NCBI RefSeq assembly: GCF_001591665.1
Contig: NZ_BCVI01000033.1
Span: forward strand, 1-64,000
Length of the DNA: 64,000 nucleotides
Source: Neobacillus soli NBRC 102451
GTDB lineage: Bacteria; Bacillota; Bacilli; Bacillales; Cytobacillaceae
Reading direction: 5' to 3'
This document shows positions 49,657 through 58,174 of this stretch, one piece after another. The position numbers were made by a program, and so were the translations under genes. The notes beneath the pieces are model-generated. The model was not told the DNA's origin. It ran no database searches and was given only the letters and a program-made list of their open reading frames with translations. Numbering within the stretch: position 1 is the first letter of the stretch; the number at the start of each line of letters is the position of its first letter.

Positions 49657-49741
49657 AATCTGATAAAGGCAAACCTGTTGAAAAATAGGGACGCAAAGTC
49701 ACAGGTCTAAGGGAGTACTATGACGGCTGGACTGCCGGATT
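49657..49741 (+). promoter_or_regulatory. Cyclic-di-GMP class I (GEMM-I) riboswitch aptamer
   Basis: The hallmark blocks of the GEMM-I aptamer appear in order: AAAGGCAAACC, GGGACGCAAAGTCACAGG (G-A-C-G-C-AAAG core with the ligand-contact bases), TCTAAGGGAG, then ACGGCTGGACTGCCGG (hairpin P3 region). AATCTG at 49657 and CGGATT at 49736 can close helix P1. A TACTAT at 49631 with weak TTCCAA 17 bases upstream could be the promoter. The RNA precedes a short broken gene and then the giant surface protein. The expression platform is not obvious: a ribosome binding site lies 12 bases after P1 and a terminator about 130 bases on. Confidence 0.93.
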
Positions 49742-49766
49742 TAATTATTTCAAGGGAGTGTTCTAT

Positions 49767-49874
49767 TTGAAGATTAAATCCATTATTTGCTTCTTTCGTA
49801 ATAGGCATAAGTACAATTATTACACAAGTAAATGCATCAGATGTGGAAAGAGTAGTAGAAACACTGCCAACTGA
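49767..49874 (+). pseudogene. Short secreted-protein gene, frameshifted
   Basis: TTG 49767 with AAGGGAGTG upstream opens a 35-codon frame starting MKIKSIICFF. After that decapeptide the reading becomes basic and non-membrane-like. In the adjacent frame a hydrophobic stretch continues as VIGISTIITQVNA and then SDVERVVETLPTEP, which together with the first ten residues makes a normal signal peptide with a cleavage site. A one-base change near 49797 would therefore have broken a small exported protein. It sits directly after the riboswitch and ends at a terminator. A sequencing error is an alternative. Confidence 0.45.
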
Positions 49875-49894
49875 GCCCTTAGGGTTCTTTTTTT
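49873..49894 (+). terminator. Terminator downstream of the riboswitch and small gene
   Basis: GAGCCC pairs with GGGTTC around a 3-base loop (one G-U pair), followed by seven T residues. Read-through here would be required for the riboswitch to reach the giant gene at 50103. Confidence 0.75.
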
Positions 49895-49901
49895 GTTTAA
49901 C

Positions 49902-49930
49902 GGTGCCTGGCACGCCCCGAAATTTGTCGA
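49902..49930 (+). repeat. REP-like element (copy c)
   Basis: GGTGCCTGGCACGCCCCG followed by AAATTTGTCGA. It lies between the terminator at 49873 and the giant gene. Confidence 0.8.
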
Positions 49931-50102
49931 TTCCACGCGATGAGGTTGATGTTTCCTGTAAAGGTATTCTGAAAAAATATTGCCAATATATGCAGTTTAG
50001 TAAATAATTAGGTAGAAAAGGAAGGATATTTGACTAAGACAATTATCACTGATTTAAAAGATTAATAGATGGATCCAAAATTGGAGAGGGCGGAATATTC
50101 GG

Positions 50103-53100
50103 TTGAAAATAATGAATTTCAAAGCATTCGTAGCATTTATCCTTGTATTACAACTAGTCTTGGCAGGACCACTTAGTACACTGCAGCATACTAACGCAGC
50201 CGGCACTAAGATGACAGAAAAAGTCATCCATGAATTTACGCAAAACACTTGGGCGTATAGTAAGCTAGCGGACGGTCCAAGTGGCGATCTTTATCTTTCC
50301 CATGTGAAAAATAGTACGGAGATTGCCGTCAAAAAATGGGATCAGAATAATTGGAATGAGATCACATCGATTAAGACGAGTGCCACTGGCGATACTGGAT
50401 TGAATGGTCCGTCGGATTTAACCATTGATGCCAACAATCAAGTCCATTCAGCCTTTTTATTTTACCGGGGCTCAGGTGTTACTAGCTACAGAGGAGTAAA
50501 GTACGGGGTTTATAAAAATGGGAGCTGGTCTTTCCAAGAGATAGAAGCGTATTCTGACTCGAATGGCTGGAAAAACATGTCTGATCCTAGTGTTGCCGTT
50601 GATGCAAACGGAAAAGCACACATCGTTTACCTTTACAGCGATGCCCACGACCCAAGAAAGTATGAAGTTCACTATGCAACAAATCAGTCTGGGGCGTGGA
50701 GTATCAAGACCATTGCTAGCGGGGCAAGTGCGATTGATGAAGTGCACGACCCGCAAATTGAAGTTGATCAAAACAATAACATCCACATTACCTATGTGAA
50801 AGAAGACAATCAGAATGATGTGTATGGAAATTATTATTACACTCACAAGAAGGTAAGTGACACATCGTTTTCTGCTCCGGAAAAAGTTATCAACGCAGTT
50901 GCGGAACAGAAAGACTATATCTACACACCATTTGCAGTAGATGCTACTGGAAATGTCTCCTTTTCTTACTACGAAGGTGACTATTATACAGAAAATACAC
51001 CATTTACCACCTATTTTCAAACCAATCAATCGGGTACGTGGAAACGGGAAGTCGTTTACAACGATACGAATAAAATCTCTTACCCTGTCAAAGTAACGAA
51101 CAAAGACGGCAAAAGCATTTTATTAATGTATTCAGAATCGTGGGATTGGCCGCCATCCCAATTAGGTTTTTTCACAATGGTAAAGGATGGCGGAGTATGG
51201 ACGAAAGGGACGACCGAAGTTTCTCCGAGCCTAACCACAGTTACGCCAAGTGAACTCACATATTCCGTCAATGCAAATGGCAACTTTATGGTTGTCATGC
51301 TGGATGATGGTTTACGAAAAATATCTTATCTCAATGGGACAAGTGAAGAATTTGGTTTAGTAACAAAGCCACCCATATCTAGTAATGCTGATTTAAGTCT
51401 GTTAGCCATTAATCCGGGAACATTGTCGCCAGGATTTTCACCCGCTACAACCAGCTACACTGCGTCCGTAGGAAATGATGTCCAAGCGGTCCAGGTAACT
51501 CCAACCACCGCGGATGCAAAGGCAAAAGTAAAAGTGAATGGGACCTCCGTTGCCGGGGGTACGTCGACTTCAGTCCCATTGAGTGTCGGAAGTAATCAGA
51601 TTACGGTAGCTGTAACAGCGGAAGATGGCAAAACCGTCAAAACCTATACAGCAACTGTGACAAAGGCAGCCCCGTCAAGTAATGCGGATTTGAGCCAGTT
51701 AACCGTTAGCCAAGGGGCGTTGGATCCCGGTTTTTCAGCTACAACAAAAGACTATACAGCCTATGTGGATAATAATACACAAACCATTCAGGTAAAACCG
51801 ACCGTTGCGGATTCCCATGCAACAGTAACCGTCAATGGCCGGGCTGTGAACAGCGGAAATGACAGTCAGCCCATGGATTTAACCGTTGGAGCGAATCCAA
51901 TTCGTATTGTCGTCACGGCTCAAGATGGAACAACAAAAACCTATACCGTTACGGTTATGAGGGCAGCATCGAGTAATACGGACTTGAGTCAATTAACCGT
52001 CAGCTCTGGTGAATTGAATCCATCGTTTAACACGGCCATCAAGAATTATAACGTCAGTGTCCCTAATCGTACGGATCAAATTCGCTTGACTCCAACCGTA
52101 GCTGATGAGAATGCTAAGGTGACAGTAGGCGGAAATCGTGTGACAAGTGGACAGGCATCGGATCCACTAAGTCTAAAACTAGGAAAAAACCCGATTCTTA
52201 TCGTCATCACGGCGCAAGACGGAACAACTGCGACCTATACGGTGGTTGTCCATCGGAATAACCCGCCCGGCCTAACAGATACCACCTTTACGGTGAATGA
52301 AAATGCGCAAACAGGGACGACAGTAGGAACATTAGCTGCTGATGATCCTGATGGCGATTCGCTTAGCTACAGTATTTTATCCGGGAACACGGACAAAGTA
52401 TTCGATTTGAATCCGGCAACCGGGGAGATAAAGGTAGCCAATGGCAGTCTCCTAGACTTTGAAACAACGACTTCCTACACTATAGCCGTGCAAGTAAGTG
52501 ATGGAGTCGATAAAGCAACGGCTAATCTAAACATTAACGTCAATGATTTAAATGATAATCTTCCCGTTCCAAAAGGGTTTACCAAAGCGATTGATGAAAA
52601 CACAGCAACTGGCACAGCTGTTGGAACGGTAACGGCAACAGATGGGGATGCCGGAAGCCATTTTACCTATAAGATTACAGCCGGGAACACGGGAGGTGCG
52701 TTTGCGATTGACCCGCTTAGCGGCGAAATGACCGTCTTAGACTCAAGTCAACTCGATTATGAAACGGTCAAAAGCTTTACGTTAACCGTCCAAGTCAGCG
52801 ATGGCACGAATACGGCTGTTACAACGGTGACTATCCACTTAAATAATTTGAATGACAACAGACCGGTCGTGAAAGATGCAAGCTTCCATGTGGATGAAAA
52901 TGCGGTGCTCGGAACAATGATTGGAACCGTGAGCGGCAGTGATGCTGATGGCGATTCGCTCCAGTACGGAATCATCGCAGGAAATGAAGCGGGTGCCTTC
53001 GCGATTAATGCCGCAACAGGAGAAATTTTTGTAGCGGATAGCAATCAACTAGATTACGAGACGAAAACATCCTATCAATTAACGGTCCAAGCTAGTGATA

Positions 53101-56100
53101 TGATCGTTCCGAACACGATCATTTCTCCTTATGCCTTATTAACAGCATTTTTTGCTAAAAATAATACCGAAACCGATATCGCGACGATTACCATTAACGT
53201 CAACGATCTCAATGATAATTCGCCTGTACCACATGGATTTACGAAAAACATCGATGAAAATACAGCGAACGGTACAACCGTTGGCACCGTAACGGCAACA
53301 GATGCCGATGCCGGCAGCCAATTTACCTACAAGATTACTTCAGGAAATAATGCAGGTGCGTTTGCGATGGAGGCGGCTACTGGAAAAATAACCGTCGCGG
53401 ACTCAGGTCAACTGGATTATGAAACGGTCAAAAGTTTTACCTTGACTGTCCAAGTTAGTGATGGCACGAATACGGCCGAAACAACCGTAACCATCCACTT
53501 AAATAATCTCAATGACAATACACCGGTTGTCAAAGCTGGGGAATTTTCTGTGGATGAAAATGCCGCAAACGGGACAACGGTGGGGACGATGAGCGGCAGT
53601 GATGCTGATGATGATTCACTCCATTACGGAATTGTCGCAGGTAATGAAAATGAAGTCTTCAAAATTGATGAAGCAACAGGGGAAATAACCGTTGCCGACG
53701 GTCGCAAGCTCGATTATGAAACGAAACCAACGTATGAATTAACGGTCCAAGTTAGTGATACCATTTTTCAAAAAGACGGTTTCGTTTCTCCTTACGGACT
53801 AGTAGCCGCGCTTAGCAGCAGCGAATCTGATCTGGCTACGGTGATCATTCACGTTAATGATCTCAATGATAATTCGCCTGTACCGCAAGGATTTGCGAAA
53901 ACCATCGACGAGAATACCGCGAACGGTACAGACGTTGGAACGGTAACGGCAACAGATGCCGATGCCGGAAGCCAGTTAACCTACAAGATTACTTCAGGAA
54001 ATGCGGCATCAGCGTTTGCGATGGATGCGGCTACAGGAAAAATAACTGTCACGGATGAGAGACAGCTAGATTATGAAACCGTCAAGGGCTTTATGTTAAC
54101 CATCCAAGTAAGTGATGGCGCCAATACAGCGGATACCACAGTGACAATCAACCTAAATAATCTCAATGACAATGCACCGGTGGCAAAAGATGCGGCATTT
54201 TCCATTGATGAAAATGCCACACTCGGAACCGTGGTTGGAACTATTTCGGCAAGTGATGCCGATGGGGACCTGCTAAGCTACAGTATCGTGGCGGGAAATG
54301 AAACAGACGCCTTCGCGCTGGATACGGCCACTGGAAAAATAACAGTAGCGGATTCCGCAAAACAAGATTATGAAACAATCAAAAGCTTTGCGTTAACTGT
54401 CATGGTGAATGATGGTAAGCATACCGCGGCTACAGCCGTCACCATTAGTTTAAATAATCTCAATGATAATTCACCGGTAGCGGATTCCGCGGTGTTCACC
54501 GTTGATGAAAATGCCGCAAACGGAACCACAGTCGGAACTGTTACGGCACGTGATACCGATGGGGATTCACTAAGCTACAGCATCGTTTCAGGAAATGAAA
54601 CAGACACATTTGCGCTGGATGGTGCTACTGGAAAAATAACTGTCACGGATAGCGCCCAGCTAGACTATGAAACCATCGAAAGTTATCAGCTAACGGTGCA
54701 AGTCAGTGATGGAACGAATACAGCGGCAACAAGCGTGACTATCCACGTAAATAATTTGAATGACAATCGACCGGTGGCAAAGGATTCCAGCATTGCTGTT
54801 GATGAAAATGCTGCAAATGGAACCGTAGTTGGAACCGTTACGGCAAGTGATGCCGATGGCGATCCGCTTACGTTTAGGGTTGTCAAAGGAAATGAAGCAG
54901 ACGCGTTCACAATTGATGGTGCTACTGGAAAAATAACCGTAGCGGACGAAGACCAGCTGGATTATGAAGCCATCAAAAGCTTTATTTTAAAAATAGAAGT
55001 CAGTGATGGAACAAATCTGACAGATGCAGCCGTGACCATCAACGTAAATAATCTCAATGATAATGAACCGGTTGGAAAAGATGCGGTGTTCACCGTTGAT
55101 GAAAATGCGGCAAACGGAACTGGGGTTGGCACCGTTGCGGCAAGTGATGCCGATGGCGATTCCCTCGGTTACCGTATCGTTTCAGGAAATGAAACAGATG
55201 TGTTTGCGCTGGATACGGCTACTGGAAAAATAACGGTCGCCGATGGCAGCCAGCTAGACTATGAAACGATTAAAAGTTTTGCCTTGAAAGTACAAGTAAG
55301 TGATGGAACCCATACCGTGGGTAACGTGGTGACCATCACCGTAAATAATCTCAATGACAATGCACCAGTTGGAAAAGACGGCGAATTTTCTATTGATGAA
55401 AATGCCGAAAATGGTGCTGCGGTCGGAACGATAGATGCTAGTGATGCCGATGGTGATGACCTAAGCTATCGGTTTACCGACGGAAATGACGCAGGCGCGT
55501 TCGCGCTGGATGATGCTACTGGAAAAATAACCGTCGCCGAAAGCAGTCCATTAGATTATGAAAATGCTAAAAGTTTTGCCTTGGAAGTCCTGGTTAGTGA
55601 TGGAACCCATACCGCAAAAGCAACCGTGACGATCAACCTGACTAATCTCAATGACAACCCGCCGGTCGGGAAAGATGCAGCTTTTACCATTGATGAAGAG
55701 GCTGCAAACGGAACCGCGCTAGGAACCGTAACGGCAAGAGATGCGGATGGAGATGCGGTCAAGTATACAATCTTGGCAGGGAATGACGAAGGAATTTTTA
55801 CAATGAATGAAACGACCGGAGAAATCACGGTCGCGGGTGCATCGTTGTTAGATGCGGCAGCAAAAGCGCACCATACATTGACTGTCCGGGTAAGTGATGG
55901 ACAGCATACGGCTGCTTTAACTGTCACCATTCATGTTCTTTCCAGTGACGTCACACTCAGCCAGTTAACAAGTAACCATGGCGACTTAAATCCTGCATTT
56001 AAACCAGGAACGACTCACTATTCGCTGAACGTCGGGGAAGGTGTTCATACGATCAAACTAACCCCAACCGCTACGAATCCGAATGCCACCGTGAAAATTA

Positions 56101-56963
56101 ACGGGAAAGTGGCAGTGAGCAGTCAAGAAAGTGATGCCATTCGCTTGGATAAAGGGAAAAACACGATTACTATTGTTGTAACCGCACAAAATGGGCAAAA
56201 AGCCACGTACACCCTAACGGTGACACGCCTGCAAAAGGTTGTTACGGCTGACCTAGTACGTGAGGGGGAAACTGTAACCGTTTCGGATGAGGCAGTGAAC
56301 CTGCTTGATTATGAAGGGACCCTGGTGATTGAACTAAAGAAGGGCCTAAATAAGGTAAAAACAGTCAAATTTACGGCTGAGCAATTAGAAACGTTAATCA
56401 AAAGGCATGCGATGATTAAGATAGTGAAAGAGGATGTGCAACTGCTGATCCCGGCAGCCAACTTTGCTAAAGGCATTGATCTCGTGATTAGTTTAGAAAA
56501 AGTCGAGAAAAATCCGAAGAAGCTGCCTTCATCTGATTTGGCGGTAAGCGCGGTATACGACTTCACGATTAAGCAGGGTGGCAAAATAATCAGCCATTTT
56601 GACCAGGATATTGAACTTGCGTTTCCAACTGCTGGTTATGATCATCCTGAAAAATTAAAAGTGTACTATTGGAATGAAGCGAAGACGAAATGGGAAATAG
56701 TCGGCGGAACGTTTAAAGATGGTCAGATTAAAACAGCAACCGACCACTTTAGTACCTTTGCAGTCTTTCATCCTTCAGATCTCGTGGTGGAAAAACCATC
56801 ACCAGGCACTGATTCCCCTGGGGAAAAACCATCATCGGGATCGGATTTACCGAAGACGGCAACAACCATGTATAATTGGCTATTTGCAGGAATTCTTTTC
56901 TTAATCACTGGAGGATGCCTGTTCTTAGTACAACAATCAAGACAAAAGGATAGAAATAGTTAA
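50103..56963 (+). CDS. Giant sortase-anchored cadherin-repeat surface protein
   Basis: A 2286-residue cell-wall adhesin-like protein. Order: signal peptide (1-35), beta-propeller-like region (about 40-420), three cadherin-like beta-sandwich domains of the PF12733 type (about 426-718), twelve classical cadherin repeats of about 100 residues (about 720-1945), a fourth PF12733-type domain (about 1948-2040), a C-terminal beta domain (about 2045-2225), a Pro/Ser linker, LPKTA sortase motif (2249-2253), membrane helix and basic tail. The repeats keep the calcium ligands: DENA, DADGD, LDYE and NDLNDN. TTG 50103 follows GGAGAGGGCGGA. The c-di-GMP riboswitch lies upstream and a GGDEF gene downstream, suggesting a role in attachment or biofilm. 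Confidence 0.92.
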   Translation: MKIMNFKAFVAFILVLQLVLAGPLSTLQHTNAAGTKMTEKVIHEFTQNTWAYSKLADGPSGDLYLSHVKNSTEIAVKKWDQNNWNEITSIKTSATGDTGLNGPSDLTIDANNQVHSAFLFYRGSGVTSYRGVKYGVYKNGSWSFQEIEAYSDSNGWKNMSDPSVAVDANGKAHIVYLYSDAHDPRKYEVHYATNQSGAWSIKTIASGASAIDEVHDPQIEVDQNNNIHITYVKEDNQNDVYGNYYYTHKKVSDTSFSAPEKVINAVAEQKDYIYTPFAVDATGNVSFSYYEGDYYTENTPFTTYFQTNQSGTWKREVVYNDTNKISYPVKVTNKDGKSILLMYSESWDWPPSQLGFFTMVKDGGVWTKGTTEVSPSLTTVTPSELTYSVNANGNFMVVMLDDGLRKISYLNGTSEEFGLVTKPPISSNADLSLLAINPGTLSPGFSPATTSYTASVGNDVQAVQVTPTTADAKAKVKVNGTSVAGGTSTSVPLSVGSNQITVAVTAEDGKTVKTYTATVTKAAPSSNADLSQLTVSQGALDPGFSATTKDYTAYVDNNTQTIQVKPTVADSHATVTVNGRAVNSGNDSQPMDLTVGANPIRIVVTAQDGTTKTYTVTVMRAASSNTDLSQLTVSSGELNPSFNTAIKNYNVSVPNRTDQIRLTPTVADENAKVTVGGNRVTSGQASDPLSLKLGKNPILIVITAQDGTTATYTVVVHRNNPPGLTDTTFTVNENAQTGTTVGTLAADDPDGDSLSYSILSGNTDKVFDLNPATGEIKVANGSLLDFETTTSYTIAVQVSDGVDKATANLNINVNDLNDNLPVPKGFTKAIDENTATGTAVGTVTATDGDAGSHFTYKITAGNTGGAFAIDPLSGEMTVLDSSQLDYETVKSFTLTVQVSDGTNTAVTTVTIHLNNLNDNRPVVKDASFHVDENAVLGTMIGTVSGSDADGDSLQYGIIAGNEAGAFAINAATGEIFVADSNQLDYETKTSYQLTVQASDMIVPNTIISPYALLTAFFAKNNTETDIATITINVNDLNDNSPVPHGFTKNIDENTANGTTVGTVTATDADAGSQFTYKITSGNNAGAFAMEAATGKITVADSGQLDYETVKSFTLTVQVSDGTNTAETTVTIHLNNLNDNTPVVKAGEFSVDENAANGTTVGTMSGSDADDDSLHYGIVAGNENEVFKIDEATGEITVADGRKLDYETKPTYELTVQVSDTIFQKDGFVSPYGLVAALSSSESDLATVIIHVNDLNDNSPVPQGFAKTIDENTANGTDVGTVTATDADAGSQLTYKITSGNAASAFAMDAATGKITVTDERQLDYETVKGFMLTIQVSDGANTADTTVTINLNNLNDNAPVAKDAAFSIDENATLGTVVGTISASDADGDLLSYSIVAGNETDAFALDTATGKITVADSAKQDYETIKSFALTVMVNDGKHTAATAVTISLNNLNDNSPVADSAVFTVDENAANGTTVGTVTARDTDGDSLSYSIVSGNETDTFALDGATGKITVTDSAQLDYETIESYQLTVQVSDGTNTAATSVTIHVNNLNDNRPVAKDSSIAVDENAANGTVVGTVTASDADGDPLTFRVVKGNEADAFTIDGATGKITVADEDQLDYEAIKSFILKIEVSDGTNLTDAAVTINVNNLNDNEPVGKDAVFTVDENAANGTGVGTVAASDADGDSLGYRIVSGNETDVFALDTATGKITVADGSQLDYETIKSFALKVQVSDGTHTVGNVVTITVNNLNDNAPVGKDGEFSIDENAENGAAVGTIDASDADGDDLSYRFTDGNDAGAFALDDATGKITVAESSPLDYENAKSFALEVLVSDGTHTAKATVTINLTNLNDNPPVGKDAAFTIDEEAANGTALGTVTARDADGDAVKYTILAGNDEGIFTMNETTGEITVAGASLLDAAAKAHHTLTVRVSDGQHTAALTVTIHVLSSDVTLSQLTSNHGDLNPAFKPGTTHYSLNVGEGVHTIKLTPTATNPNATVKINGKVAVSSQESDAIRLDKGKNTITIVVTAQNGQKATYTLTVTRLQKVVTADLVREGETVTVSDEAVNLLDYEGTLVIELKKGLNKVKTVKFTAEQLETLIKRHAMIKIVKEDVQLLIPAANFAKGIDLVISLEKVEKNPKKLPSSDLAVSAVYDFTIKQGGKIISHFDQDIELAFPTAGYDHPEKLKVYYWNEAKTKWEIVGGTFKDGQIKTATDHFSTFAVFHPSDLVVEKPSPGTDSPGEKPSSGSDLPKTATTMYNWLFAGILFLITGGCLFLVQQSRQKDRNS

Positions 56964-56972
56964 TCCAAACAA

Positions 56973-57028
56973 AAAGGCTGAATTTCAAAGTTGTTTTAGT
57001 TACGACTTTAAATTCAGCCTTTCTTTTT
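56973..57028 (+). terminator. Terminator after the giant gene
   Basis: A 13-bp perfect outer stem AAAGGCTGAATTT (with further inner pairing) is followed by CTTTTTAG. It separates the adhesin from the GGDEF gene, which then needs its own promoter; an extended -10 TGATACTAT at 57144 is a candidate. Confidence 0.85.
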
Positions 57029-57190
57029 AGTTTTAAATTTACTGCTTAGAAAGTTAAAGGAGAGCTAGTGATTCATTCCTTTGTTTATAGACAATTGTAA
57101 TTAATGTAAATTACTAGTTTTCCCTCCAATTTTCGACAAGTTATGATACTATCAAAGAAAATACAGGAGTCGAAGGGGGAAAGAACATAC

Positions 57191-58051
57191 ATGTCGTTAA
57201 GTGTTAAGTGGGAAACGCTTCAAAGAATGCCTAAAATGATGTTGGGGCTGTGCATCGTATTAACGGTGATTCCGGGTTTTTTAGCTCGATTGGATATGTT
57301 TTATATTGATGATATGGTTTGGTTTTTATTGCTATTCCCATGCTTTATTTTTTCCTATTATTTAGGGTTTGCCGGCGGGCTCTTTGCGGCATTCGCGGTT
57401 AATATCTATCACTTGTTTTGGTTTATTTATGAAAAATACCTGCGAATGGCGGAATTAGTTAACCAGGAATTATCCCTCCATATTGGGGTGGCAATCGTCA
57501 CTTTTTTGTGTGCGATGGGTGTTGGACTATTATCGGAGAAACTAACCGAAAAACAACTGCAGCTGCATAGTATGAATCAAAAATTAAAGCATTTAGCCTT
57601 GTATGATTCTCTAACAAGCCTCCCAAACCGCCATTATTTCATGGAGAAATTATCTAAATATTTACTGGATGAACAATCCGTTTCCCTGTTATTCATAGAT
57701 TTAGATGGATTTAAAAAAGTGAATGATACCTATGGCCACGAAGAGGGAGATCACATATTAATCGAAGTAGCGAATCGGTTAAATGATGGCTGTCATGATT
57801 CTTTGTTCGTCAGCCGCCTTGGGGGCGATGAGTTTATTGTTATGTTAGTGGGGGCAGACAAAGAGAAATCAATCAAAATTGCACAGGAGATTTTGAAGAA
57901 GCTACAACTGAAAGTACGAGATTTGCGTATTTCTGCGAGTATCGGTATTGCCATATCCAAACAAGGCGATACCCCTTCATCCCTATTAAAAAAAGCTGAT
58001 ACCGCCATGTATCATATTAAATCAACAGGAAAAAATGCGGTAGGTGCATGA
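57191..58051 (+). CDS. Membrane diguanylate cyclase (GGDEF)
   Basis: A 286-residue protein with about four membrane helices (about 15-125) and a C-terminal GGDEF domain (about 130-285). The active-site loop is GGDEF at residues 211-215, preceded by SLLFIDLDGFKKVNDTYGH with the metal-binding aspartate. All residues needed for making c-di-GMP are present. The RxxD inhibitory site expected five residues before GGDEF is absent, so product inhibition is unlikely. The frame opens at 57143, but ATG 57191 with GGGGGAAAG is the better start. It is downstream of the riboswitch-adhesin locus. Confidence 0.92.
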   Translation: MSLSVKWETLQRMPKMMLGLCIVLTVIPGFLARLDMFYIDDMVWFLLLFPCFIFSYYLGFAGGLFAAFAVNIYHLFWFIYEKYLRMAELVNQELSLHIGVAIVTFLCAMGVGLLSEKLTEKQLQLHSMNQKLKHLALYDSLTSLPNRHYFMEKLSKYLLDEQSVSLLFIDLDGFKKVNDTYGHEEGDHILIEVANRLNDGCHDSLFVSRLGGDEFIVMLVGADKEKSIKIAQEILKKLQLKVRDLRISASIGIAISKQGDTPSSLLKKADTAMYHIKSTGKNAVGA

Positions 58052-58075
58052 TCAAAGTGCGCGGGGGTGCGCAAA

Positions 58076-58172
58076 GGTGCCTGTCACGACCCGGTATTTG
58101 TCGAATAATAATTATGTGGGGTCAGTCCTCCGCGGCTTTATAGCGATGGAGGACTGACCCCTTCCTTCTGAT
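58076..58172 (+). repeat. REP-like element with long hairpin (copy d)
   Basis: The GGTGCCTGTCAC head and TTTGTCGA tail are followed by AATTATG and a 14-bp perfect stem GGGGTCAGTCCTCC (58118-58131 with 58148-58161). The composite of about 97 bases is repeated in degenerate form at 59877. It also contains the sequence downstream of the minus-strand gene stop, and on that strand may act as terminator. Confidence 0.8.
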
Positions 58173-58174
58173 TC

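Noticed and set aside
50472-51029. 185-codon minus-strand frame opposite the giant adhesin gene
   Set aside because: Composition mirrors the sense gene; no binding site, promoter or recognisable domain.
52260-55950. Regularly spaced similar DNA blocks of about 300 bases, possibly a repeat array such as CRISPR
   Set aside because: The period is about 300 bases and in frame; these are cadherin-domain codons, not a CRISPR array.
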